From: Kineococcus mangrovi
Lineage (GTDB): Bacteria > Actinomycetota > Actinomycetes > Actinomycetales > Kineococcaceae
Direction of reading: 5' to 3'
DNA: 64,000 bases
Assembly: GCF_041320705.1 (NCBI RefSeq)
Contig: NZ_JBGGTQ010000001.1
Coordinates: 124,001-188,000 of the forward strand
A program made the translations under genes and the position numbers. Below, in pieces: positions 8,665 to 16,505 of this stretch (position 1 is its first letter; each line of letters begins with the position of its first letter). The notes under the pieces were generated by a model, which had not been told where the DNA came from, searched no databases, and saw only the letters and a program-made list of their open reading frames with translations.

Positions 8665-9660
8665 TCAGACGCGGGCGAGGTCGGCGGCGCCGATGATCCC
8701 GGCGTCGTTGCCCTTGGTCGCGGTGCGCAGCGGCGGCGGCTCCCGGTGGGTCCGGCCGGGCAGGTTCGCGGCCAGGCTGACCCGCGCCGGGCCGAGCAGC
8801 AGGTCACCGGCGCTCGAGACACCGCCGCCGATGACGACGACCTCCGGGTCCAGGACGGCGACGAAGCTCGCCACGGCCTCGCCGAGCCAGCGACCGACGT
8901 CGGCCAGCAGCCGCGCGCACCCGGGGTCGCCGGCCTGGGCGAGACGGGTGACGACGGGACCGGTCACGGCCTCGGGGTCACCCCCGACGGCCGCCAGCAG
9001 CGGCGCACCGCCCGGGTCCCCCGAGAGCAGCAGGTCGCGCGCGTCGCGCACGAGGGCGTTGCCCGCCACGTACTGCTCCCAGCAGCCGGAGTTCCCGCAG
9101 CCGCACGCGCGACCACCGGGGACGGCGCGGACGTGGCCCAGCTCGGCCGCGGCCCCGTTGGCCCCGCGCTGCAGGACACCGCCGGTGACGATGCCGCCGC
9201 CGAGCCCGGTCCCGAGGGTGAGCATGACGAGGTCGTCGACGGCGTTGCCGTGCTCGTCGAGACCGCCGCCGAAGCGGTACTCGGCCCAGGCGGCGGCGTT
9301 GGCGTCGTTCTCGACGACGACGGGCGCGTCGATCCGCGCCTCGAGGTGGTCGGCCAGCGGTTCGTCCCGCCAGGCCAGGTTCGGGGCGAAGACGACCTGC
9401 CGGCGCGCGGCGTCGACGAAACCCGCGGCCGCGACGCCGACCGGGCCGAAGACGTGGGTGGTGCGCAGCTCCGCGACGGCGTCGGCGACGGCGTCGGCGA
9501 TGGCCGAGGGGTGCGAGGCGGGGGTCTCCCGACGGGTCTGGACGAGGATCTCGCCGCGGTGGTCGACGACCCCGGCCGCGATCTTGGTGCCGCCGATGTC
9601 GACACCCACCGCGTGGGGCACGGCGTGGGGGACGGGGTTCTGGGCTGCCAGCTCGACCAT
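8665..9660 (-). CDS. ROK family sugar kinase (glucokinase-like), copy 2
   Basis: A 331-residue ROK kinase. It carries DIGGTKIAAGVV, catalytic ENDANAAAWAEYRFG, GTGLGGGIV and the zinc motif GRACGCGNSGCWEQ. In the zinc motif the residue two before the first Cys is Arg where copy 1 has His; the metal-binding His normally sits earlier, in ELGHV, which is present. It lacks the Arg-rich extension of copy 1. First gene of a three-gene minus-strand run (ROK, ROK, nuclease-fold). The substrate difference between the two copies cannot be read from sequence. Confidence 0.88.
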   Translation of the reverse strand: MVELAAQNPVPHAVPHAVGVDIGGTKIAAGVVDHRGEILVQTRRETPASHPSAIADAVADAVAELRTTHVFGPVGVAAAGFVDAARRQVVFAPNLAWRDEPLADHLEARIDAPVVVENDANAAAWAEYRFGGGLDEHGNAVDDLVMLTLGTGLGGGIVTGGVLQRGANGAAAELGHVRAVPGGRACGCGNSGCWEQYVAGNALVRDARDLLLSGDPGGAPLLAAVGGDPEAVTGPVVTRLAQAGDPGCARLLADVGRWLGEAVASFVAVLDPEVVVIGGGVSSAGDLLLGPARVSLAANLPGRTHREPPPLRTATKGNDAGIIGAADLARV

Positions 9661-9770
9661 GCCGGTGCGGTTCTCCCTGCGACGTCGGCCCCGCGGCGCA
9701 GGGCGGCCACGCGGACGCGGGCCCGCCAGAGGTTACCCGGTCGCTCGGGCCGCTCCCGCGCCCCCGGGCC

Positions 9771-10430
9771 TCAGCCCAGGACGGAGCCGAGCACCGCCGT
9801 CCCCGCGAGCAGCAGCGCCGTCAGACCGGCCGCGCCACCGGCGGCGACGAGGACCTTGGCCCGCCGGCTGCCGAGGCCGCGCAGGCCCGTCCCGCCCTGG
9901 CGGGACAGCGCACCGAGCATTCGCTCGACCTCGGCCTCGTCGAGGGCCGGGCGTCCGGGGGTGCCCGCGGGCGCGCCGAGGTCGAGGGCGAGCTGGCCGC
10001 CGTCGTCCTCCACGACGCGGGCGGGCCGGGACGGCGCGGGGCCGGGAGCCGGGGTGGCCGGGGTGGCTGAGGTGGCCGGGGTGGTGGGGGGCACCGGGGC
10101 GGGCAGCAGGGAGGTGTGGCACAGCGAGCACCACGACTCCTCCGGCCGGGTGCGCGCACCGCAGGACGGGCACCGCTGCGCGGCGACCGCGGCGCGGGCG
10201 GGCCCGGCCGGGGCGGGAGCGGGCGCCTGCCCGGGCGCGGGGACCGCGAGCCGGCTCACCGGCGGGCCGACCTCGAGACCGCCGAAGGCGGCCGACGTCG
10301 CCGTGGTGGGGCGGGGGCCCCGCCGCGGGACCCAGCCGAGGTCGCCGTCCTCGTCCGTGGCGGGGTGCAGCGCGCCGAGGAACGAGCTGGGCCGCGACGC
10401 GCGGGGGTCCTGGGTCACACCCGGCGGCAT
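9771..10430 (-). CDS. Zinc-ribbon protein with C-terminal membrane helix
   Basis: About 219 residues, not recognised as a named family. The middle holds a double CxxC zinc ribbon (CPSCG then CSLCH, 13 residues apart), flanked by Pro/Ala-rich linkers; an acidic segment DEAEVERMLGAL follows, and the protein ends in one hydrophobic helix (about 195-216) that would anchor it with the ribbon in the cytoplasm. Start is ATG 10430; a GGAGGGG tract lies about fifteen bases upstream, rather far for a ribosome site. Confidence 0.7.
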   Translation of the reverse strand: MPPGVTQDPRASRPSSFLGALHPATDEDGDLGWVPRRGPRPTTATSAAFGGLEVGPPVSRLAVPAPGQAPAPAPAGPARAAVAAQRCPSCGARTRPEESWCSLCHTSLLPAPVPPTTPATSATPATPAPGPAPSRPARVVEDDGGQLALDLGAPAGTPGRPALDEAEVERMLGALSRQGGTGLRGLGSRRAKVLVAAGGAAGLTALLLAGTAVLGSVLG

Positions 10431-10540
10431 CGGCAGCCGCGGCCCCCTCCTTGAGCCCCGCGGGAACCCCGGGCCCGGGTGCGCGTTGAGCCGGACGTGG
10501 GACCGCGCGGCGCACGCGGGGTGCGCGGCGGCTCCACGGG

Positions 10541-10546
10541 TAGGGT
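10541..10546 (+). promoter_or_regulatory. Possible -10 element (TAGGGT) for the acyl-CoA synthetase gene
   Basis: TAGGGT stands 116 bases before the GTG start in the 232-base divergent spacer. No convincing -35 hexamer accompanies it. The rest of the spacer shows no other clear signal. Confidence 0.25.
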
Positions 10547-10662
10547 CGCTGCCACCCGTCGGGCTCGGTCCCGCGGCACCACCACGACCGCACCACCCGA
10601 CCGCGCGACCACCGCACGACCACGTCCTCGCAGCGCGGCGAGGCCGACCTGGGAGGAACACC

Positions 10663-12462
10663 GTGCCGAGCAGCAGCGAGCCCCCGCTCGTCCCCCCGGC
10701 CACGACGGGGAACATGACGGACTGCGTCGCCCGGACGGCGCGCGAGGACCCGGGCCACGTCTCGGCGAGCCGCAAGCAGTCCGACGGCAGCTGGCGCGAC
10801 GTGACGGCCGCCGAGTTCCTGGGCGACGTCACGGCGGTGGCGAAGGGGCTGCTCGCCGCGGGGGTCGCCCCCGGGGACCGGGTCGGGATCATGGCCCGCA
10901 CGAGCTACGAGTGGACGCTCGTCGACGTCGCGGGCTGGTTCGCCGGAGCGGTCACCGTGCCCGTCTACGAGACGAGCTCGCCCGAGCAGGTCGAGTGGAT
11001 CCTGTCGGACTCCGGGGCCGTGGCGTGCTTCGCCGAGACGAGCGCCAACGCCGCCCGGATCGCCGCCGTCCGCGACCGGCTCCCGGGACTGCGGGACGTC
11101 TGGACGCTGGAGGCCGGCGGTCTGGACGAGCTGCGCGCCGCCGGCCGCGAGGTCCCCGACGCCGACGTGGACCGGGCCCGCGCGATCGCCGGACCGGGCG
11201 ACCCGCTGACGGTCATCTACACCTCCGGCACCACCGGCCGTCCCAAGGGCTGCGTCCTGACGCACGGCAACTTCCTCGACCTGGCGCGCAACGCCGAGGC
11301 CGCCATCCCCGAGGTGCTGCGCCACCCCGAGGCCGCGACGCTGCTGTTCATCCCCCTGGCCCACGTCTTCGCCCGCTTCATCCAGGCCCTGTGCCTCGTG
11401 TGCCGCATCCGCGTCGGGCACACCCCCGACGCCAAGGACCTGCTGCCCGACCTCGGGGGCTTCCGCCCGACCTTCATCCTCGCGGTGCCGCGCGTGTTCC
11501 AGAAGGTCTACGCCGGCGCCCAGCAGAAGGCCGCCGCCGGCGGGAAGCTGCGCTCCCGGATCTTCGAGCAGGCCGCCGCGACCGCCGACGCGTGGTCGCG
11601 CTCCTTGGACACCGGCGGTCCCTCGCCCGCGCTGCGGGTGCGGCACCTGGTCTTCGACCGCCTCGTCTACGCCAAGCTGCGCGCCCTCATGGGCGGCCGG
11701 GTCGAGTACGCGGTCTCCGGGGGCGCCCCCATGGGCGAGCACCTCGCCCACTTCTTCCGCGGCGCGGGCCTCGTCGTCCTGGAGGGCTACGGCCTCACCG
11801 AGACCACCGCCCCCCTGGCGGTGAACCGCCCCTCGCGGCTGCGGATCGGCACGGTCGGGCCGCCGCTGCCGGGCACCGACCTGCGCATCGCGCCCGACGG
11901 GGAGGTCGAGGCCCGCGGGATCGGGGTCTTCACCGAGTACCGCGGGCGGCCGGAGGAGACGCGCGACGCCTTCGACGACGGCTGGTTCCGCACCGGTGAC
12001 CTCGGCTCCCTCGACGAGGACGGCGCCCTGCGCATCACGGGCCGCAAGAAGGAGATCATCGTCACCGCCAACGGCAAGAACGTGGTCCCGGCGGCGCTGG
12101 AGGACCGCCTGCGGGCGCACCCGCTCATCTCGCAGGCCGTCGTCGTCGGCGACCAGCGGCACTACGTCGGCTGCCTGCTGACCCTGGACGAGGAGGCCCT
12201 GCCGCCCTGGGGCGCCAACCACGGCAAGGCGGGGCTGGACCTGTCGACGGCGCGCACCGACGCCGACGTCCTCGCCGTGCTGCAGGCCGCGGTCGACAAG
12301 GCCAACGAGTCGGTCAGCCGGGCGGAGTCGATCCGGAGGTTCCGGGTCCTGACCGAGGACTTCACCGTCGAGAACGGGTACCTCACACCGTCGCTGAAGG
12401 TGAAGCGGCACGAGGTCCTGCACGACCTCGCCGACGAGGTCGAGGCGCTCTACCGCTCGTGA
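10663..12462 (+). CDS. Long-chain fatty acyl-CoA synthetase (FadD15-like)
   Basis: A 599-residue AMP-forming ligase. It activates fatty acids through an acyl-adenylate to the CoA thioester. The P-loop-like A3 motif is YTSGTTGRPKGC, A5 is EGYGLTETT, A7 is WFRTGDLG and A8 GRKKEIIVTANGKNV; the final catalytic lysine lies in TPSLKVKR near the end. GTG 10663 is preceded by GGGAGGAACACC, a good ribosome site. The stop overlaps the next gene (GTGA). In mycobacteria fadD15 sits beside pimB, as here, so it may feed acyl-CoA to envelope lipid acylation. Confidence 0.93.
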   Translation: MPSSSEPPLVPPATTGNMTDCVARTAREDPGHVSASRKQSDGSWRDVTAAEFLGDVTAVAKGLLAAGVAPGDRVGIMARTSYEWTLVDVAGWFAGAVTVPVYETSSPEQVEWILSDSGAVACFAETSANAARIAAVRDRLPGLRDVWTLEAGGLDELRAAGREVPDADVDRARAIAGPGDPLTVIYTSGTTGRPKGCVLTHGNFLDLARNAEAAIPEVLRHPEAATLLFIPLAHVFARFIQALCLVCRIRVGHTPDAKDLLPDLGGFRPTFILAVPRVFQKVYAGAQQKAAAGGKLRSRIFEQAAATADAWSRSLDTGGPSPALRVRHLVFDRLVYAKLRALMGGRVEYAVSGGAPMGEHLAHFFRGAGLVVLEGYGLTETTAPLAVNRPSRLRIGTVGPPLPGTDLRIAPDGEVEARGIGVFTEYRGRPEETRDAFDDGWFRTGDLGSLDEDGALRITGRKKEIIVTANGKNVVPAALEDRLRAHPLISQAVVVGDQRHYVGCLLTLDEEALPPWGANHGKAGLDLSTARTDADVLAVLQAAVDKANESVSRAESIRRFRVLTEDFTVENGYLTPSLKVKRHEVLHDLADEVEALYRS

Positions 12463-13838
12463 GGTCGCGCGACACCGCCGCCCTCGCCGCCTGGACGGCG
12501 CTGCTGGCCCTGGCCACCCACAGCGTCGTGCGCTACCGGTGGTGGATCGTCGCCGGGTACGTCGTGGTCGCGGCCGTCGTCGTCGCGCTCGCGTGGACGG
12601 CCCGCGCCGACCCCGGCCACCCGGCGCCCCGCACGGGGGGCTGGGTGCCGTCGGCCGTCCTGGCGGTCGTGGGCCTGGTGCACCTGGCGGTGACGCCGTT
12701 CTCCTACCTCGACGCGCGGGCGCTCTCGGGCGTCCAGCTGATCCTGGGCGTGGCCTCGGTCGCGGCCGCGGGGCTGCTGCTGCCGGGCCGCGGCGCCTCC
12801 CGCGTCCTGGCGGCGGGGGTCGCGCTCGCCGGGGCGGTGGCGAGCGGGGCGCTCGTGGTCGTGGGTGACCCGGCGCCGCGCATCGACGTGTGGGTGATCC
12901 TGCAGCAGGCCGCCGACGCGACGGCGCGCGGGGAGTCGGTCTACGGCCGGCAGTGGGTGGGCTCGCCCGGCATCTCCGACGCCTTCGCCTACCTGCCGTG
13001 GACGGCGGTCCTGTCGGCCCCGGGGCGCTGGATCGCCGGGGACGTGCGCTGGGCGATGCTCGCGCTCGTCGTCGTCAGCGCTCTGGCCGTGGCCGCCGTG
13101 GGCCGGTGGCGCCGGGGAGCGGTCGCGGCCGCGGCGCTCCTGCTGCTCGCGCCGGGGTCGAGCACGCTCGTCGAGCAGGCGTGGACCGAGCCGACGGTGC
13201 TCGTCGGCCTGGCGCTGTGGGCGTGGCTGGTCCGCGCCGACCGGTGCTGGTGGTCGGTGGCACCGCTCGCCCTCGCCCTGGCCAGCAAGCAGCACGTCGT
13301 GGCCCTGCTGCCGCTGCTGGCCGTCTGGCCGCGGTTCGGCTGGCGGCGGGCGCTCGCGGCGACGGGCGGTGCGGGGCTGCTCATGGCCCCCTGGATCGTC
13401 GCCGACCTGCCGGTGTTCTGGCACGACACCGTGCGCACGATGCTGGGCCTGCCGCCCCTGCGCTTCGCCGACACCCTCTACACCCTCGTGCTCAACGAGA
13501 CGGGCGTGCGGCTGCCCCTGCCCGTCGTCGGGCTCGTCGTCCTCGCGGTGCTCGGCGCGGCCGTCGTGACCCTGCGGCGGCACCCGGTCGGCCTGGCGGG
13601 GCTGCTCACGTGGTGCGCCGCCGTGCTGTTCGCCGCGAACCTGGTCAACAAGCAGGCCTTCTACAACCAGTTCTGGCTGGTGGGGGCCCTGCTGCTGCTC
13701 GCGGTCGCCGCCTCGGCCGGTGAGGGCGCGGGGCGGGGCGTCAGCGGGACGGCCCGGCGGGGTCGGCCGGGACGTCGGCCCCGGCCAGCAGGGCCACCAG
13801 CCGCCGCGTCTGCTCCTCCCAGCTCCAGCGCCGGCTGA
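12459..13838 (+). CDS. GT-C type polyprenol-phosphate mannosyltransferase-like membrane protein (DUF2029/GT87)
   Basis: A 459-residue multispanning protein with about ten hydrophobic segments. An early loop aspartate (APRIDVWVILQQ) and the downstream ESVYGRQW and SDAFAYLPW segments are laid out like the GT87 family, which moves mannose from polyprenol-phosphate-mannose on the outer face of the membrane. It starts by GTGA overlap with the acyl-CoA synthetase. The last 98 bases overlap the 3' end of the convergent mannosyltransferase gene, and the corresponding 35-residue tail is Arg/Pro/Ala-rich and unlike the rest; it is probably an unconserved extension. Exact sugar and acceptor are unknown. 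Confidence 0.75.
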   Translation: MRSRDTAALAAWTALLALATHSVVRYRWWIVAGYVVVAAVVVALAWTARADPGHPAPRTGGWVPSAVLAVVGLVHLAVTPFSYLDARALSGVQLILGVASVAAAGLLLPGRGASRVLAAGVALAGAVASGALVVVGDPAPRIDVWVILQQAADATARGESVYGRQWVGSPGISDAFAYLPWTAVLSAPGRWIAGDVRWAMLALVVVSALAVAAVGRWRRGAVAAAALLLLAPGSSTLVEQAWTEPTVLVGLALWAWLVRADRCWWSVAPLALALASKQHVVALLPLLAVWPRFGWRRALAATGGAGLLMAPWIVADLPVFWHDTVRTMLGLPPLRFADTLYTLVLNETGVRLPLPVVGLVVLAVLGAAVVTLRRHPVGLAGLLTWCAAVLFAANLVNKQAFYNQFWLVGALLLLAVAASAGEGAGRGVSGTARRGRPGRRPRPAGPPAAASAPPSSSAG

Positions 13839-14922
13839 CCCACTCCCGGCCGGTGGCGCCGAAGGCCGCCGACCGGGCCGGGTCGGTGAGGAAGCCGGCG
13901 ACCTCGCGGGCCACGGCCGCCTCGTCCCGGCCGTCGACGACGACGCCGTTCGCCCCCGCCAGGACCGCGTCGGGCGCGCCCCCGGAGTCGCCCGCCACGA
14001 CGGGCAGCCCGCAGGCGGCCGCCTCCAGGTAGCAGATGCCCAGCGCCTCCGGTTCCAGGCCGCCCAGGCGCGTGCGCGTGGGCATGCAGAACACGTCCCC
14101 GGCGGCGTAGAGCGCCGGGGTCCGCTCCCAGGGGACCGCCCCGGTGAGGACGACGTGCTCGCGGACGCCCTCGCGGTCGGCCAGCCGCTCCACGGCGGAC
14201 CGGTGCGGGCCGTCCCCGACGAGGAGCAGGACCGCGTCCGGCACCCGCTCCCGCAGCGCGGGCAGGGCCCGCACGAGGACGTCCTGGCCCTTGCGGGCGA
14301 CGAGGCGGGAGACGCACACGACGACGGGCCGCTCGCCCAGGCCGTACCGGTCCCGGACCGCGCGGCGGGCGCCGGGGTCGGGGCGGAAGACCGCCGTGTC
14401 GACGCCCGGGGTGAGCCGGCGCATCCGCGACCGGGCGGCCGGGGTCAGGGGCCGTTGCACCCGCGAGCGGCACCAGTCCCCCAGGTAGGTGACGGTGTCG
14501 TTGCCCTCGCCGATCCGGCGCAGCGCGCTGCGCGAGCCCGGCAGGCTCGACCACCACACCTCGTGCCCGTGCGTCGTGGCCACCGTGCGCTCGACACCGG
14601 CCGCGCGCAGGGCGGGCGCCATGAGCCCCAGCGGTGCGGCCGCCCCGAACCACGCCCGGTCGGCGCCGTGCTCGCGGGCCGTCCGCTGGACGCGGCGCAC
14701 GATCCCGGGGGTGGGGACCAGGAACGGGGACGGGTCGCGCACGACGGTGATCCCCGCCTCGGCGAGCGCCGCGTCGGTCCCCACGTCCCCCCGCTGGCGG
14801 GCCGTGTGCACGACGACGGGCCCACCGCCGTGCTCCGGCAACCGCCGGACCACGGCGTGGACGAACGACTCGATGCCCCCGGTGCGCGGCGGGAAGTCGT
14901 TGGTGACGACGAGGGTGCTCAC
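13741..14922 (-). CDS. pimB: PimB-type GDP-mannose-dependent phosphatidylinositol monomannoside mannosyltransferase
   Basis: A 393-residue GT4 glycosyltransferase (GT-B fold) beginning VSTLVVTNDFPPRTGG, the GG-containing N-terminal motif typical of PimB'. The donor half has VSRLVARKGQD, VGDGPHR and the EX7E motif in EPEALGICYLEAAACG. PimB' adds the second mannose to phosphatidylinositol monomannoside at the inner membrane face. The neighbourhood (fadD15-like, GT-C transferase, acyltransferase) fits phosphatidylinositol mannoside synthesis. GTG 14922 overlaps the upstream stop codon (GTGA). The 3' end overlaps the convergent GT-C gene. Confidence 0.87.
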   Translation of the reverse strand: MSTLVVTNDFPPRTGGIESFVHAVVRRLPEHGGGPVVVHTARQRGDVGTDAALAEAGITVVRDPSPFLVPTPGIVRRVQRTAREHGADRAWFGAAAPLGLMAPALRAAGVERTVATTHGHEVWWSSLPGSRSALRRIGEGNDTVTYLGDWCRSRVQRPLTPAARSRMRRLTPGVDTAVFRPDPGARRAVRDRYGLGERPVVVCVSRLVARKGQDVLVRALPALRERVPDAVLLLVGDGPHRSAVERLADREGVREHVVLTGAVPWERTPALYAAGDVFCMPTRTRLGGLEPEALGICYLEAAACGLPVVAGDSGGAPDAVLAGANGVVVDGRDEAAVAREVAGFLTDPARSAAFGATGREWVSRRWSWEEQTRRLVALLAGADVPADPAGPSR

Positions 14923-16103
14923 GGCACCCACCCCACCAGGCCGGTCCGCACGTCGCGGCGCCAGGTGGCGACGACGTCGGCGAGCGGTCGCCCGAGCCGC
15001 GCGGCGCACGCCGCCCCCAGGGCCGTGCCCGTCCACACGTCCCGCACGAGCGCGGTGACGGCGGGGGTGCCGCTCACGCGCGCGGCCGAGGTCACGAGCG
15101 TCCACGCGGCGGCGTAGGCGACCTGGGCGCGGGCGGGGTCCGGTGCCGTGAAGTCGGCGTCGGCCGGGACCTGCGGTTCGCCGGGGTCGGCGAGCAGGGC
15201 GGCGGCCAGCGCCGTCGCCGGGACGTCGCGCCCCCGGCGGGCGACGTGGTCGGCGTAGCCCTCGGTGAGCCAGCGCGGCACGAGGGCCCCGGGCGGGCGC
15301 GGGGTGGCCCGGGTCGCGACGTGCACGAGCTCGTGGGTGAGGACGACCGCTCGCCCGAGCGGTGTGAGCGCGGCGAACCGCTCGGCGGGCAGGACGACGC
15401 GGACCCCGGCCGGACGGCCGTCGGCGAGGTCGGCGTCGAGCCCGACGGTGACGGCGTCGAGGTCACCGCCGGTCCCGGCGAGCCGGGTGAGGTCCTGCGC
15501 GCGGGGGACGACGACGACGGCCGTGCCCCGCGGCCGGTCGGCACCCCACGCCGCGTCGACGCGGGCGGTGGCGTCGGCGAGGTCGGCCGCGACCTCCCGG
15601 CCGACCGCCGACGGCCGGCCCACGTGCAGGACGACCCCGCCGTCGACGCGCTGGGCCGTGACCGGTGCGGACAGGTCCCAGGGTTGCGGCGTGCCGGTCG
15701 CCAGGTGCAGCGCTCCGTCCCACCGCACGCGCACCTCGGACGCGACCGCCCGCCCCTCCCCGGCGACCCGCACCCGCAGCAGTCCCCGGACCTCGCGGTC
15801 GCCGCCCGTCGCGGCGGCGGGCAGCTCGACGGCCCAGTCGTCGAGACCGGCGGCCAGGGCGGCGGCGTCGCGGACGCGCTGAGCCGCCCGGTCCCCCGGG
15901 GCCAGGACCGCCACCGCCCCGTCGAGGTCACCGGCGAGGAGGGCGCTGCGCCGGTCGGCCAGGGCCTGCGCGGCCGGAACCCGCACCGGCGTCCCGGGCC
16001 CGTCCGCGACCGGTGCCGCGGGGCCGCACGCCGCCAGCGCCGCGGGTGCGAGGACCGGGGCGAGGAGGAGGGAGCGCCGGGGGAAGGACGGACCGGCGGG
16101 CAC
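14919..16103 (-). CDS. Putative zinc metallopeptidase lipoprotein
   Basis: A 394-residue exported protein not assigned to a named family. The N-terminus has twin arginines, a hydrophobic stretch and a lipobox (LAAC, Cys26), so it is probably a lipoprotein. HELVH at about 257-261 is a zinc-binding HExxH helix and LTEGYADHVA 25 residues later supplies a likely third glutamate ligand, the layout of gluzincin peptidases. The N-terminal half looks like a substrate or scaffold domain related to NTF2-like modules, which is only an impression. Coupled to pimB by a GTGA overlap, so it may act on envelope components, but no substrate can be inferred. Confidence 0.65.
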   Translation of the reverse strand: MPAGPSFPRRSLLLAPVLAPAALAACGPAAPVADGPGTPVRVPAAQALADRRSALLAGDLDGAVAVLAPGDRAAQRVRDAAALAAGLDDWAVELPAAATGGDREVRGLLRVRVAGEGRAVASEVRVRWDGALHLATGTPQPWDLSAPVTAQRVDGGVVLHVGRPSAVGREVAADLADATARVDAAWGADRPRGTAVVVVPRAQDLTRLAGTGGDLDAVTVGLDADLADGRPAGVRVVLPAERFAALTPLGRAVVLTHELVHVATRATPRPPGALVPRWLTEGYADHVARRGRDVPATALAAALLADPGEPQVPADADFTAPDPARAQVAYAAAWTLVTSAARVSGTPAVTALVRDVWTGTALGAACAARLGRPLADVVATWRRDVRTGLVGWVP

Positions 16104-16110
16104 GGGGCCA

Positions 16111-16344
16111 TCATCCCGCCTGCCGCTCCCCCGAGCGCGCCGCCGGCAGGCCGACGACCCGCGCCACCGGGGTGGTCGTCCGCAGCCGCAGCGGCGGGAC
16201 GAGCCCGGAGGCCGCGAGCACCTCCACCGCACCGACCTCCTCCTCGTCCAGCACCCGCTGGTCGGGGGCGCCCAGCAGGACGGAGACGACGCACTCGGAG
16301 CAGGCCAGGGGACGGGCCGTGCAGCTGTCGCAGTCGATGAGCAC
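16111..16344 (-). CDS. Small protein with two CxxC pairs
   Basis: About 77 residues. VLIDCDSCTARPLACSECVV places two CxxC pairs ten residues apart near the N-terminus, which could bind one zinc or an Fe-S cluster; the rest is short and partly hydrophobic. Proteins of this kind are widespread in actinobacteria near the exonuclease gene, from memory. GTG 16344 has GGAGG five bases upstream and makes the protein start directly at the motif; a GTG at 16401 would add 19 residues and has its purine tract only three bases away. Gap to the lipoprotein gene is seven bases. Confidence 0.65.
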   Translation of the reverse strand: MLIDCDSCTARPLACSECVVSVLLGAPDQRVLDEEEVGAVEVLAASGLVPPLRLRTTTPVARVVGLPAARSGERQAG

Positions 16345-16420
16345 CGGGACCTCCAGCTCGTCAGGACCGGTCACCGCGACCGGTGCTGCGCACTGAAGCA
16401 CCGACCTCCGACACGAGGGG

Positions 16421-16436
16421 TCGAACAGGGGTTCGA
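16421..16436. promoter_or_regulatory. LexA-type SOS box
   Basis: TCGAAC-AGGG-GTTCGA is a perfect palindrome with four-base spacer and matches the actinobacterial LexA operator consensus (TCGAAC N4 GTTCGA). It lies 70 bases before the exonuclease start and 77 bases before the small CxxC gene, so it could control either or both. Confidence 0.7.
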
Positions 16437-16492
16437 GGACCCCCGGCCGCCGGCCCGCCGCGTGTCGGCGGCGTGGTGTCGGACCGCTCGCC

Positions 16493-16498
16493 TACCGT
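16493..16498 (+). promoter_or_regulatory. -10 element (TACCGT) for the exonuclease gene, leaderless type
   Basis: TACCGT ends seven bases before ATG 16506, with no ribosome site between. Confidence 0.5.
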
Positions 16499-16505
16499 CC
16501 GCCCC

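Noticed and set aside
9733-12423. An open frame of 896 codons antisense to the acyl-CoA synthetase
   Set aside because: It mirrors a clear conserved gene in the opposite strand and has shadow-type composition.
14919-16232. A longer N-terminus for the metallopeptidase
   Set aside because: It would overlap the small CxxC gene and place the signal sequence internally.
16383-16505. An N-terminal extension of the exonuclease from a GTG at 16383
   Set aside because: It would cover the SOS box and the promoter hexamer and encodes an unconserved Arg/Pro-rich stretch.
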